Virus record (IMG/VR): IMGVR_UViG_3300048625_000009
Span: 1 to 60,533 of that record
DNA: 60,533 nt
DNA from: a virus
Strand: one strand, 5' to 3'
Both the position numbers and the translations under genes were made by a program. Below the pieces are notes generated by a model. That model ran no database searches. It saw only the letters and a list, made by a program, of their open reading frames with translations, and was not told where the DNA came from. Below, piece after piece: positions 1-6,539 of the stretch. Position 1 is the stretch's first letter. Each line of letters opens with the position of its first letter.

Positions 1-280
1 CTGCTGTAATATCATTACGTACCATCACTGGAGTAAGGTACTCTACTTGATAACCGTTACGAACAGCAAACTCTTCAACGTATGATACTAGACCGACATA
101 CAATGTCTTTCTAATCTGGTCATACATGCGCACTTTACCATCCCACAACCGCGCTCTGTATTGTGGAGTGAACTTAGCGCCTGGATATTCGTAGGTAAAG
201 AAGTCTGCCAGTTCTTGTTCGATGCTGGCATCAGAAAAGACTCTTACATAAACTTCATCAAGTTTCTCAATTTTAATCAT
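1..280 (-). CDS. uvsW: UvsW helicase, N-terminal part (cut by window edge)
   Basis: Reading leftwards from the ATG at 280-278, the frame is open to the window edge (about 93 codons). The N-terminus has the motif RLWDGKVRMYD at about residues 46-56, which matches the NWDGRIRLLD region of the small N-terminal DNA-binding domain of T4 UvsW. In T4 UvsW is an SF2 helicase that unwinds branched recombination intermediates and R-loops and shifts replication from origin-dependent to recombination-dependent initiation. The helicase motifs would lie outside the window and cannot be seen. The start overlaps the end of the endonuclease gene by 8 bases (ATGATTAA). A TATAAATA late-promoter match lies about 130 bases upstream, consistent with late expression as known for T4 uvsW. 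Confidence 0.85.
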   Translation of the reverse strand, partial: MIKIEKLDEVYVRVFSDASIEQELADFFTYEYPGAKFTPQYRARLWDGKVRMYDQIRKTLYVGLVSYVEEFAVRNGYQVEYLTPVMVRNDITA

Positions 281-896
281 TAGTATATTGATTGTAGTGA
301 TAACCCTTTTCTTTACGAGTTTGGGATATCTTATCATTCCTCAGTTTATATGTATATTCTTTAAGTTGTTCAGGAGTGTCAAATGACATACCAGAAGCAA
401 CCAATTCTTTGTATTTATAATAGTGTGAAGTAGACCAGTTCAACTGTCTCATAGCTTCTTTAGCTGATGGATATGTTTTTCCAAACAAGGTCACTTCAAT
501 TGCATTAGATGTGACTTTACCACGCAATTTAGCTGCCTGTTTAATAGAACCTTGTTTCTGTTTTTCTGTTCTATTGTCTCCAGTTAGCTTTGCTTTAGGC
601 GAAACCTTACCCTTTCTCGATGGTGGAATATTACCACCTTTAGCTATATTCCAACCAATATTCTCCTCTGGTCGATGTAACCACTCAAGATTCTCTGCCT
701 CAACTTTAGTTAAACTGTCATAGAGGATTGTAGCAATAGCACCAGAATCTATGCGGTTCTTAATGTGTGCGTATTTGGTATACTTGGAGTGGGTCTGGAT
801 ACGTTTGCTGAAATCGCTAGTGATTCCTACATATCCTTCTAACATTGGATCTTTTTGGTCTGGATAGTGGATCCAGTATAAGCAGTATTTAGTCAT
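273..896 (-). CDS. Free-standing GIY-YIG homing endonuclease
   Basis: Product of 207 residues when started at the ATG at 896. The N-terminus carries the two halves of the GIY-YIG catalytic module in the variant form YCLYWIH (about residues 4-10) and GYVGIT (21-26), followed by a conserved Arg near residue 32, a Glu near 65 and an N-x-x-x-G-G element around 82. The C-terminal third has a lysine-rich linker and a short segment, TYPSAKEAMRQLNW, typical of the NUMOD/IENR1 DNA-binding repeats of intron- and intergenic-homing enzymes. It lies between uvsY and uvsW; T4 carries seg-family GIY-YIG endonucleases near uvsW. The frame is open to a GTG at 932 overlapping the uvsY stop, but the domain begins right after the 896 ATG, which is preceded by a late-promoter-like element, so I prefer 896. 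No intron is visible. Confidence 0.85.
   Translation of the reverse strand: MTKYCLYWIHYPDQKDPMLEGYVGITSDFSKRIQTHSKYTKYAHIKNRIDSGAIATILYDSLTKVEAENLEWLHRPEENIGWNIAKGGNIPPSRKGKVSPKAKLTGDNRTEKQKQGSIKQAAKLRGKVTSNAIEVTLFGKTYPSAKEAMRQLNWSTSHYYKYKELVASGMSFDTPEQLKEYTYKLRNDKISQTRKEKGYHYNQYTND
412..419 (-). promoter_or_regulatory. T4-type late promoter match (TATAAATA) upstream of uvsW
   Basis: A perfect TATAAATA on the minus strand inside the homing-endonuclease gene, about 130 bases before the uvsW ATG. T4 late promoters consist essentially of this octamer recognised by gp55. The position would allow late transcription of uvsW independent of the endonuclease gene. AT-rich coding sequence could produce it by chance. 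Confidence 0.45.
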
Positions 897-901
897 ACTC
901 T

Positions 902-909
902 TATTTAGG
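902..909 (-). promoter_or_regulatory. CCTAAATA late-promoter-like element, 5 bases before endonuclease ATG
   Basis: Minus strand reads CCTAAATA-AGAGT-ATG. It differs from TATAAATA in the first two bases and lies at the same distance from the ATG as the elements at 1936 and 50440. There is no Shine-Dalgarno sequence, so a transcript starting here would begin at or next to the ATG. Confidence 0.45.
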
Positions 910-928
910 AAACTGCGATTTTTATCTG

Positions 929-1366
929 TCACATACCAGCAAGAAACTTTTTCCAGTCTATAGCTGCACGTATTTGCCAGTCTCTAGCTTTAATTTGTCC
1001 AAGGATGGACTCCAAAAAGTATATCATTGTTTCAAGATAATCAATCTTGACTTTCATTGTATTTAGATCACTGTCGCCTGTTAAGAATTCATCCATCTCA
1101 TTCTTGAGTGGTTTGACTCCTTGCCACTGTGGCCAATCAAGCGCAGTCAACTCTTCACGAGAGAGTTCTCCGCGATAGTATCTGAATTTGTTTTTGCGTA
1201 GGATGTTGTAGTCAGAACTGAACTTGGTATGTTTCAGTTTTACATTGACCAGAATTTTGATATACTTAGCGTGTAGCTTTGGGGTCGCGGTGGTAGTCTC
1301 ACCGAGGTAGTTGTTGTCGATCTCACAATCGACATCCCACATTTCTTGTAGTTGCTCAATGTTCAT
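929..1366 (-). CDS. uvsY: UvsY recombination mediator
   Basis: 145 residues, against 137 in T4. UvsY loads the UvsX recombinase onto gp32-coated single-stranded DNA. The N-terminus (MNIEQLQEMWDVDCEID) matches the T4 start, and the C-terminus has the pattern LESILGQIKARDWQIR followed by a conserved FLAGM end, corresponding to the GALDAIKSRGFAI...FEAGK end of T4 UvsY. The start is supported by GGAG 7 bases upstream of the ATG. The gene sits in a replication-recombination pair with uvsW, split by the endonuclease gene. A weak hairpin separates it from the tube-like gene upstream. Confidence 0.9.
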   Translation of the reverse strand: MNIEQLQEMWDVDCEIDNNYLGETTTATPKLHAKYIKILVNVKLKHTKFSSDYNILRKNKFRYYRGELSREELTALDWPQWQGVKPLKNEMDEFLTGDSDLNTMKVKIDYLETMIYFLESILGQIKARDWQIRAAIDWKKFLAGM

Positions 1367-1384
1367 AATAACTCCATGTTAAAA

Positions 1385-1402
1385 TAGTTCATCTCTGAAC
1401 TA
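1385..1402 (-). terminator. Weak hairpin between tube-like gene and uvsY
   Basis: A 6-bp stem (TAGTTC/GAACTA) with a 6-base loop, followed on the minus strand by ATTTTAAC. The U-tract is short, so it may attenuate rather than terminate. Confidence 0.35.
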
Positions 1403-1411
1403 GAACTCAAA

Positions 1412-1930
1412 TTATAAAATCTTAAACCATCCAAATTTAAATGTAACAGAAGCAACTACGTAGTTGACATCGTCATTTGTTGAGGCAAACGTCATTGAAT
1501 CAATAGTCGTTGGAAACACGTCATAGAACTGCATCGTCTGGATAGCTTGGTTGTTACTATCTAGGATCTGAAGTGTAGCATCAGAATAGTTCTTTGATAG
1601 ATCGCTATATGCAATAGTGTCAGTAGCAGCACCATTGATATACTGTTGATAACTCTCTGGGAATCCAAGAGCAACAATCCAGTTATACAGCGTTTTATAG
1701 TTTGTCATATTCTCATCAACCAAAAACTGCACTGTCAGTGGATCGTATTGTAACGTATCACCTGGAACTGGCTGTGTAGAGAATGGTGTAGAAAACGCTG
1801 GCTCTCCAAGGTTAATCCCTGGAAGATTTACCTGCTGGCAATGAAATGTAACATCAGGCAGCTTTGTGATGCTGAACTGAAACCCATTGGGTGACAGAGG
1901 ATTTAAATTGGAAGGAATAGATGTAGCCAT
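1412..1930 (-). CDS. gp19-family tail-tube-like protein (second copy)
   Basis: 172 residues with the features of the T4 gp19 tube family (Phage_T4_gp19): an early beta segment ending HCQQVNLPGINLGEP, a central PLTVQFLVDENMTNYKTLYNW, and a C-terminal block with YDVFPTTIDSM and a final beta strand. The true tube protein gp19 is at 8151-8738, so this is a paralogue. It lies between gene 23 and uvsY, outside the tail cluster, and has its own promoter-like element and an upstream terminator, suggesting expression separate from gene 23. It may cap or complete the tube (a gp3-like tail-completion role is possible), form a minor tube ring, or replace gp19 in some virions. The fold assignment is fairly secure; the role is unknown. 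Confidence 0.75.
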   Translation of the reverse strand: MATSIPSNLNPLSPNGFQFSITKLPDVTFHCQQVNLPGINLGEPAFSTPFSTQPVPGDTLQYDPLTVQFLVDENMTNYKTLYNWIVALGFPESYQQYINGAATDTIAYSDLSKNYSDATLQILDSNNQAIQTMQFYDVFPTTIDSMTFASTNDDVNYVVASVTFKFGWFKIL

Positions 1931-1935
1931 GTTAT

Positions 1936-1943
1936 TATTTAGG
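1936..1943 (-). promoter_or_regulatory. CCTAAATA late-promoter-like element before tube-like gene
   Basis: Minus strand reads CCTAAATA-ATAAC-ATG, directly after the gene 23 terminator. There is no Shine-Dalgarno sequence between the hairpin and the ATG. A late start here would give a leaderless or nearly leaderless mRNA. Confidence 0.5.
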
Positions 1944-1951
1944 AAATGAAA

Positions 1952-1973
1952 AAAGGGAGCCGAAGCTCCCTTT
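1952..1973 (-). terminator. Intrinsic terminator downstream of gene 23
   Basis: A perfect 9-bp stem (AAAGGGAGC/GCTCCCTTT) closed on the minus strand by the stable TTCG tetraloop and followed by a run of six T. It lies 34 bases after the capsid gene stop. The stem is identical in sequence to that of the hairpin at 55097-55119. Confidence 0.9.
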
Positions 1974-2006
1974 GAAATACCTATCTTACGTAGGTTTCTT
2001 AACCTA

Positions 2007-3326
2007 TTACAGAAGGTTAGTAACTTTAACCTTACGGTAGTAGTAGTTTGCGTTCGCAGTCAAGTTGTCTTGACCAGAAGTGCCGTCATCCAAGTTAACG
2101 AATGGGTTAGCAACTAGACCGTAACGAGTCTTGAAACCAATCTTTGGTTGGAAGCTATTTGGATCAACAGCGCGAACCATTTGCAATGGAACGTATGGGC
2201 AGTAGAACAAACCAGCGTCAAAAGCAGAAGCGCCTTTGTAGCCAACAACGAAGAATTGGCTGTTAGAAACGTTAGAAGTGTATGGGTCAACATAAACTTT
2301 GTACTTACCGTTTAGAACACCAGCGAAAGTAGTAGAAGTGTCATCTACAGTCAATGCGTTCTTACCAGTGATACCAGATTGGTAATCAAGAACACCAGCC
2401 ATCGCTAGAGCAGACGCAACGTCAGCAGAAGTGATGATGATGTTACCACGTCCACGACGTGTTTGTTGACCGATAGCGTTGGCTTCACGTTCGATTTGGA
2501 ACATTAGACCTTTGAACTTTTCAACAGACCAACGACCGTTAGAGTCAACGTCCAAGTCGAAAGTACCAGCAGTAGCAGTACCAACAGCAGCACCAACTTT
2601 AGATGTGTTGTAGATTGTACGGATAACTTCGCGGTTGATTTCAGCCAAGATTTCAGTAGAAAGGATGTTGCTCAATTCGCCTTCAGCGTCAAGACCATGA
2701 ACAGACTTCAAGTCTTGAGCCAATTCGATAGAGTACTCAGCCTTCAAAGCACGAGTCTTAGCAACAACAGATGCCTTCTCGATAGAGAATGCCATTTGTG
2801 CGAAAGAACCGTCACCAGAACCGCCTTGACCTAAACGCTCAGCAGCCACAGTAGAGATACCACGACCAACTGCATCAGCACCGCCTAGAGCAGAACCAGC
2901 AGAAGCGTCAGTACCGTCACCAGTGAAACCAGAGTTTACTTCATTGAACAATGCTTCAGTACCGTTTTGAGTAGTGTAGCGAGACTTCATTGCGAAGATC
3001 AAACCAGTTGGTTGAGTCATTGGTTGAACACCAGCAACGTCATAAGCGATCAATTGTGGCATCGCACGGCGAACCAAAGAGATCAATACTGGATCGAAAC
3101 CAGCAACACCACCAGTAGCACCGCCACCAACAGTACCGATTTGGCCACCAGTGCCGTTAGTTGGAGAACCTTCGAACAATGCTTCAGCTTGCTTTTGCAT
3201 TTCGCGTTCTTGGTTTTCCAATAGAACAGCAGTAACTTCCTTACGGTAGTTGTCCTTGAATGGCACAGAACCTTCATGGTTCAATACTGGTGCCCATTTT
3301 TCCATTAATTGTTGACGTGTTGTCAT
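2007..3326 (-). CDS. 23: Major capsid protein gp23
   Basis: 439 residues, HK97-fold major head protein of the T4 gp23 family (521 in T4). The N-terminal 52 residues form a helical scaffold-like propeptide rich in E/K/Q ending LFE-G (50-53), which fits the (I/L)xE cleavage rule of the gp21 protease. It is followed by a glycine-rich linker and the conserved GFDPVLISLVRRAMPQLIAYD segment start near residue 77. The C-terminus has the gp23-type SFQPKIGFKTRYG motif. The start has AAGGAAAA 6 bases upstream. It follows scaffold gene 22 by 17 bases and is followed by a strong terminator. No gp24 vertex paralogue or hoc gene follows in this window. Confidence 0.97.
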   Translation of the reverse strand: MTTRQQLMEKWAPVLNHEGSVPFKDNYRKEVTAVLLENQEREMQKQAEALFEGSPTNGTGGQIGTVGGGATGGVAGFDPVLISLVRRAMPQLIAYDVAGVQPMTQPTGLIFAMKSRYTTQNGTEALFNEVNSGFTGDGTDASAGSALGGADAVGRGISTVAAERLGQGGSGDGSFAQMAFSIEKASVVAKTRALKAEYSIELAQDLKSVHGLDAEGELSNILSTEILAEINREVIRTIYNTSKVGAAVGTATAGTFDLDVDSNGRWSVEKFKGLMFQIEREANAIGQQTRRGRGNIIITSADVASALAMAGVLDYQSGITGKNALTVDDTSTTFAGVLNGKYKVYVDPYTSNVSNSQFFVVGYKGASAFDAGLFYCPYVPLQMVRAVDPNSFQPKIGFKTRYGLVANPFVNLDDGTSGQDNLTANANYYYRKVKVTNLL

Positions 3327-3343
3327 TTTTATTTTCCTTAGAT

Positions 3344-4372
3344 TTATTTGTTGAGAACTGACAAGTAAGCAGACATTGCTGGATCCATTGCTTTAACAGC
3401 GACAGTTTCAGACAACATTTCTACTGGTGCATCAGTAACTACAGATTGCTCTGCGATTGTTTTAGTAGTGAAGTAGTTTTCACGAATAGTCTTTAGCTTT
3501 TGTTCAAAAGACGCTACATCTTCAAAAGATAATTCTTCAACCAAGCCCAAGAATTTCTCAGTCTCAGTATCAGTCAAACCTTCAGAGATAGACTTAACCA
3601 ACTCAGCTTGCTTGGCTTCTGTTAGGCTCTTAGTGAGATTAACGTTAGCTTCTACTTGCTCATTCAATTTTGCTTCGAGTTCAGCAACAGTGTTTTCCAT
3701 TTCACCAAGAACGTCGTAACGCTCTTCTGGAATTTCAACATAGTGCTCTTCGAATAGGTCTTTCATACCAAGGATAAAACTCTCCATGATTTCAGACTTC
3801 ATACCACGCTCAAGGGCGATTTCATTCTGTGCAATCCACTGCTCGGCAATATAACCGAGGTATCCATCAACTTGTTCAACAATTCCCTGTGTATTCTGCT
3901 CAACTTGCTCAGCAAGTTTAGCTTCGAATTCTTCTTCGATACGTGCAATTTCTTCATTAACACGTGTCATGACAGCAGCTTCGAAAATAGTAGTAGCTTT
4001 AGTTCTGAAGTCTTCAGAAAGCTCTTCACCATTCATAAGTGCGTCGATATCTTCTTGTACACCTTTAACTGCATTACCCTTACGGATAGGAGTTTGGTCA
4101 CCAGCATGTGCCTTAGCAGTAACTACGTTTGGCTTCTTAGATGTAGCATCAGCTGCATCATCTTCATTGTCAACGTTGTTACGAGCATGATCTGGGTTTG
4201 GTGTTTCACCACCGTTTGGCACATTTAACTTTGCGTCGCGGATTGGTGTTTGATCGCCAGAGTGTGCGCCACCAGTAGTAGAATCACTACCACCTTCTGC
4301 GCCTGCAAACTTAGCTTCATTTAATTTTTTAGACTCTGCCAAGATAGTGGCAATTTTTTGTTCGATTGACAT
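3344..4372 (-). CDS. 22: Prohead core scaffold protein gp22
   Basis: 342 residues (269 in T4), acidic and mostly helical. It forms the inner scaffold around which the gp23 shell assembles and is then degraded by gp21. Residues about 130-330 are predicted coiled coil with the family segment MKSEIMESFILGMKDLFEEH. The N-terminal 120 residues are a low-complexity extension containing a duplicated GDQTPIR motif (residues 39-45 and 91-97). Several (I/L)xE sites are available for gp21. The start has AGGAG 8 bases upstream. Gene order 21-22-23 is as in T4, with an upstream cluster of late-promoter matches. Confidence 0.93.
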   Translation of the reverse strand: MSIEQKIATILAESKKLNEAKFAGAEGGSDSTTGGAHSGDQTPIRDAKLNVPNGGETPNPDHARNNVDNEDDAADATSKKPNVVTAKAHAGDQTPIRKGNAVKGVQEDIDALMNGEELSEDFRTKATTIFEAAVMTRVNEEIARIEEEFEAKLAEQVEQNTQGIVEQVDGYLGYIAEQWIAQNEIALERGMKSEIMESFILGMKDLFEEHYVEIPEERYDVLGEMENTVAELEAKLNEQVEANVNLTKSLTEAKQAELVKSISEGLTDTETEKFLGLVEELSFEDVASFEQKLKTIRENYFTTKTIAEQSVVTDAPVEMLSETVAVKAMDPAMSAYLSVLNK

Positions 4373-4401
4373 CGTTTTCTCCTGTAACTGGATAGTTCTG
4401 T

Positions 4402-4420
4402 TATTTATTTATTATTTATC
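4402..4420 (-). promoter_or_regulatory. Cluster of late-promoter octamers upstream of gene 22
   Basis: Three NATAAATA matches on the minus strand: GATAAATA (4413-4420), AATAAATA (4406-4413) and AATAAATA (4402-4409), 30-48 bases before the gene 22 ATG and overlapping the gene 21 stop. This is the position where T4-like phages place a strong late promoter for scaffold and capsid. Confidence 0.65.
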
Positions 4421-5069
4421 TGATTTTACTCAGAAAGTGTTGGAAAGCCTGAATCTTTGCTTCCTCTAGATTTCTAGAAGAAGTTTTCTTTACGAAAGAT
4501 CTTACCTCTTCGATATGTTGTTCCACAAACTTTCCATCAACAAAAATCCATTCTTTGTTCTCCATGATACCACGAACAAACGCATCTGGTGCAGATGGGT
4601 CAGCTACGATATCAGCAGCAGTAGATAACATAAAGTCATCCTGAACAATATTGATTCCCTCATTACTCATCTTGAGAGAACCCATGGCTCTTGAAGAAAC
4701 ACCAAGGTTTGCGCCACCATCTAGAAGACCTCTAGCAATCTGACCCATTGGAGTTTCTAAAATCTTTGCTTTACCGATCCAGTTAGTACCTTCTTTACGT
4801 AGGTCAACGATCAGGTGAGATACACGATCCAAGTTAATGGATGGAGTATCTGGGTGTCCAAGTTCACCGTAAGCACGATTAGCTTGAACAGATTCTTTAA
4901 GGTAACGACCAACTTCACGATCCATTGTATGCTCTGGATACATACGACCGTTACGATTTTTTAATTGTGACTGAAGAAAGATACCTTCGATAAAGTATTG
5001 CTTACCTTTACCTAATTTTTCTTCAACAATAAGTTTAGTCTCTTCGACTGTTTCTCTAATTAGTTTCAT
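4416..5069 (-). CDS. 21: Prohead maturation protease gp21
   Basis: 217 residues (212 in T4), a serine protease of the herpesvirus-assemblin fold that cleaves gp22, gp23 and the core proteins during head maturation. The catalytic His is in GELGHP (His72) and the Ser in GVSSRAMG (Ser125 or Ser126); the family segment NRNGRMYP is at 38-45. The start has AAGG 7 bases upstream and is 2 bases from the preceding gene's stop. It is co-transcribed with the portal and core genes. Confidence 0.95.
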   Translation of the reverse strand: MKLIRETVEETKLIVEEKLGKGKQYFIEGIFLQSQLKNRNGRMYPEHTMDREVGRYLKESVQANRAYGELGHPDTPSINLDRVSHLIVDLRKEGTNWIGKAKILETPMGQIARGLLDGGANLGVSSRAMGSLKMSNEGINIVQDDFMLSTAADIVADPSAPDAFVRGIMENKEWIFVDGKFVEQHIEEVRSFVKKTSSRNLEEAKIQAFQHFLSKIR

Positions 5070-5070
5070 G

Positions 5071-5535
5071 TTAGACCTTATCTGGAGAACCGCTTAGAGT
5101 AGTAGAAGCACCAACACGGGTTTCATCATCGTAGGCACCATAAGTAGCAGTCTCAACTTTAGTAGACCAGCCAGCGATTTTACGTAGAACCAAATAACCA
5201 GTAACTGGTTTTGCTACATCGTTTGTTACAACAATGTCTGATGTGTTGTTAGTTCCATCAGAAATACCGATAGAGTTTAGATCTAACATTGGCGCGTTTT
5301 CTGGGGCGCAGGCAATAACATTTTTGCTATTACGCACAATACGCAAACCAGAACCTAACTCACCAGTAGAAACAAACTTAACAATATTAACTGTTGGAGT
5401 GCCACCAGATGTTAATTCTTGAGTAGCAGCACCTAGTGTATTAAGAGCTAGTGTACCAGACTCAGCAGCAACTGTGTCAAAGTGCACAATAACTTCTTGG
5501 TTAGTATTCTTAACTGTTGTGAAAATTACAGCCAT
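5071..5535 (-). CDS. Unknown head-region protein, beta-rich
   Basis: 154 residues, rich in T, V, S, G and N with alternating hydrophobic residues suggesting beta sandwich structure; no coiled coil or membrane segment. I do not recognise a family. It lies between two prohead-core genes and gene 21 with a clear GAGGAA ribosome site, so it probably belongs to head assembly, for example as a head-associated or decoration protein. No (I/L)xE-like core peptide is evident. The function is not known. Confidence 0.7.
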   Translation of the reverse strand: MAVIFTTVKNTNQEVIVHFDTVAAESGTLALNTLGAATQELTSGGTPTVNIVKFVSTGELGSGLRIVRNSKNVIACAPENAPMLDLNSIGISDGTNNTSDIVVTNDVAKPVTGYLVLRKIAGWSTKVETATYGAYDDETRVGASTTLSGSPDKV

Positions 5536-5537
5536 CT

Positions 5538-6080
5538 TTATTCCTCTATTTGTTCAAGCACAGATAGAAAGTTCTCTTTGGACTCTCTCATGTACTCAAT
5601 AATCTCTGTTTGATTACCTAATAAGTTATTTAGGCGCTCTTGCGTTTGCTCACTAATTGCTACAATGCTTTCATCAGCGAGCACATAATGCAGTTTACCT
5701 TCAACAATTCTATCAAGTTTATTTAGAGCACGAATGTCTTGAACAACTGGATCAACACTAAACATATTGGAAGAAGCAAGTTGAATATATGTTTCGATTA
5801 ACGTATCTGTGACTTTAACATCGTGGTATTCTTTGATGATACTTGCGACTTTAGCGTCTGATATTTCTTCGTATAGTTCTTTAGAGACTTGTTCTTCGAT
5901 TTTCTGTGCGGCGTATTCTTGTTTGATGTATTGTCTTGCTTCTTCCAGAGACTTGAAATCTGTGGATTCGCCATCAACCATTACTTGGTCATTGGCCATC
6001 TCAATTAAGTGACCATAAGAACGGATGCTGATAGCATCTTCTGTTCTTAGCTGTTTGGCGAATTCGTAGTAACGCATCAC
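5538..6080 (-). CDS. Probable prohead core protein (helical, acidic)
   Basis: 180 residues, strongly acidic and mostly helical: long E/Q/K-rich stretches (residues 60-85 and 150-180) resemble prohead core proteins. It lies downstream of the portal gene in the T4 67/68 position. The start (MMRYYEFAKQL) overlaps the previous gene's stop by 4 bases (ATGTGATG context), typical of translational coupling. Sequence similarity to T4 gp67 or gp68 is not clear to me, so the role rests on position and composition. Confidence 0.6.
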   Translation of the reverse strand: MMRYYEFAKQLRTEDAISIRSYGHLIEMANDQVMVDGESTDFKSLEEARQYIKQEYAAQKIEEQVSKELYEEISDAKVASIIKEYHDVKVTDTLIETYIQLASSNMFSVDPVVQDIRALNKLDRIVEGKLHYVLADESIVAISEQTQERLNNLLGNQTEIIEYMRESKENFLSVLEQIEE

Positions 6081-6538
6081 ATCTCGTTTTCGTGATCGTT
6101 TTTGTCGCTTGCTTTTTGTTTAGCAGCTGCTGCATTACCGCCACGGCTCTTAATAATCTTAGCAGTCTTAACTATCGCCTTCTTACCTTGAGCTTCTTGT
6201 TTACGGGTGCCATCGTAACGTGTAGCGACAGACTTAGTGAAATTTTTATTCATACGAGTTTGTAAACCCGCATTAGTTGAATTTGATGCTTCAATTAAAT
6301 TGAATTCAGATTGTTCTTCCTCAGAAAGAGAATCCCATTCTTCTTGCGTGAATTCAACTGATTCTTCAACATTCAGTTCTGGCTCTACTGCATTGAACAT
6401 ATTCTGTGCTACTTGTACACGAAGGTCATCGAGTTTAGCAGAGATCTTTTCTGCCATTGCAGACTGAAACGCAGACTCTGTTGCCATTGCGTCTTTTTGT
6501 AACATTGCTGTTACTAGTTGTTTTACTGATTCATTCAT
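6077..6538 (-). CDS. Probable prohead core protein, gp67/gp68 position
   Basis: 153 residues from the ATG at 6538, chosen because AAGGAAAAT precedes it and it starts right after the portal stop; the longer upstream frame overlaps gene 20 and is unlikely to be used. The N-terminal half is helical (LVTAMLQKDAMATESAFQSA), the centre very acidic, and the C-terminus strongly basic and Lys/Ala/Gly-rich (last 50 residues). An acidic body with a basic tail next to the portal fits a small core/scaffold protein such as gp68 or the T4 gp67 precursor of internal peptides. A precise family is not recognised. Confidence 0.65.
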   Translation of the reverse strand: MNESVKQLVTAMLQKDAMATESAFQSAMAEKISAKLDDLRVQVAQNMFNAVEPELNVEESVEFTQEEWDSLSEEEQSEFNLIEASNSTNAGLQTRMNKNFTKSVATRYDGTRKQEAQGKKAIVKTAKIIKSRGGNAAAAKQKASDKNDHENEM

Positions 6539-6539
6539 T

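Noticed and set aside
1060-1066. CTAAATA inside uvsY as a promoter
   Set aside because: Within coding sequence, with no gene start at a fitting distance; several similar matches inside genes (about 5637, 11140, 56168) were dismissed for the same reason.
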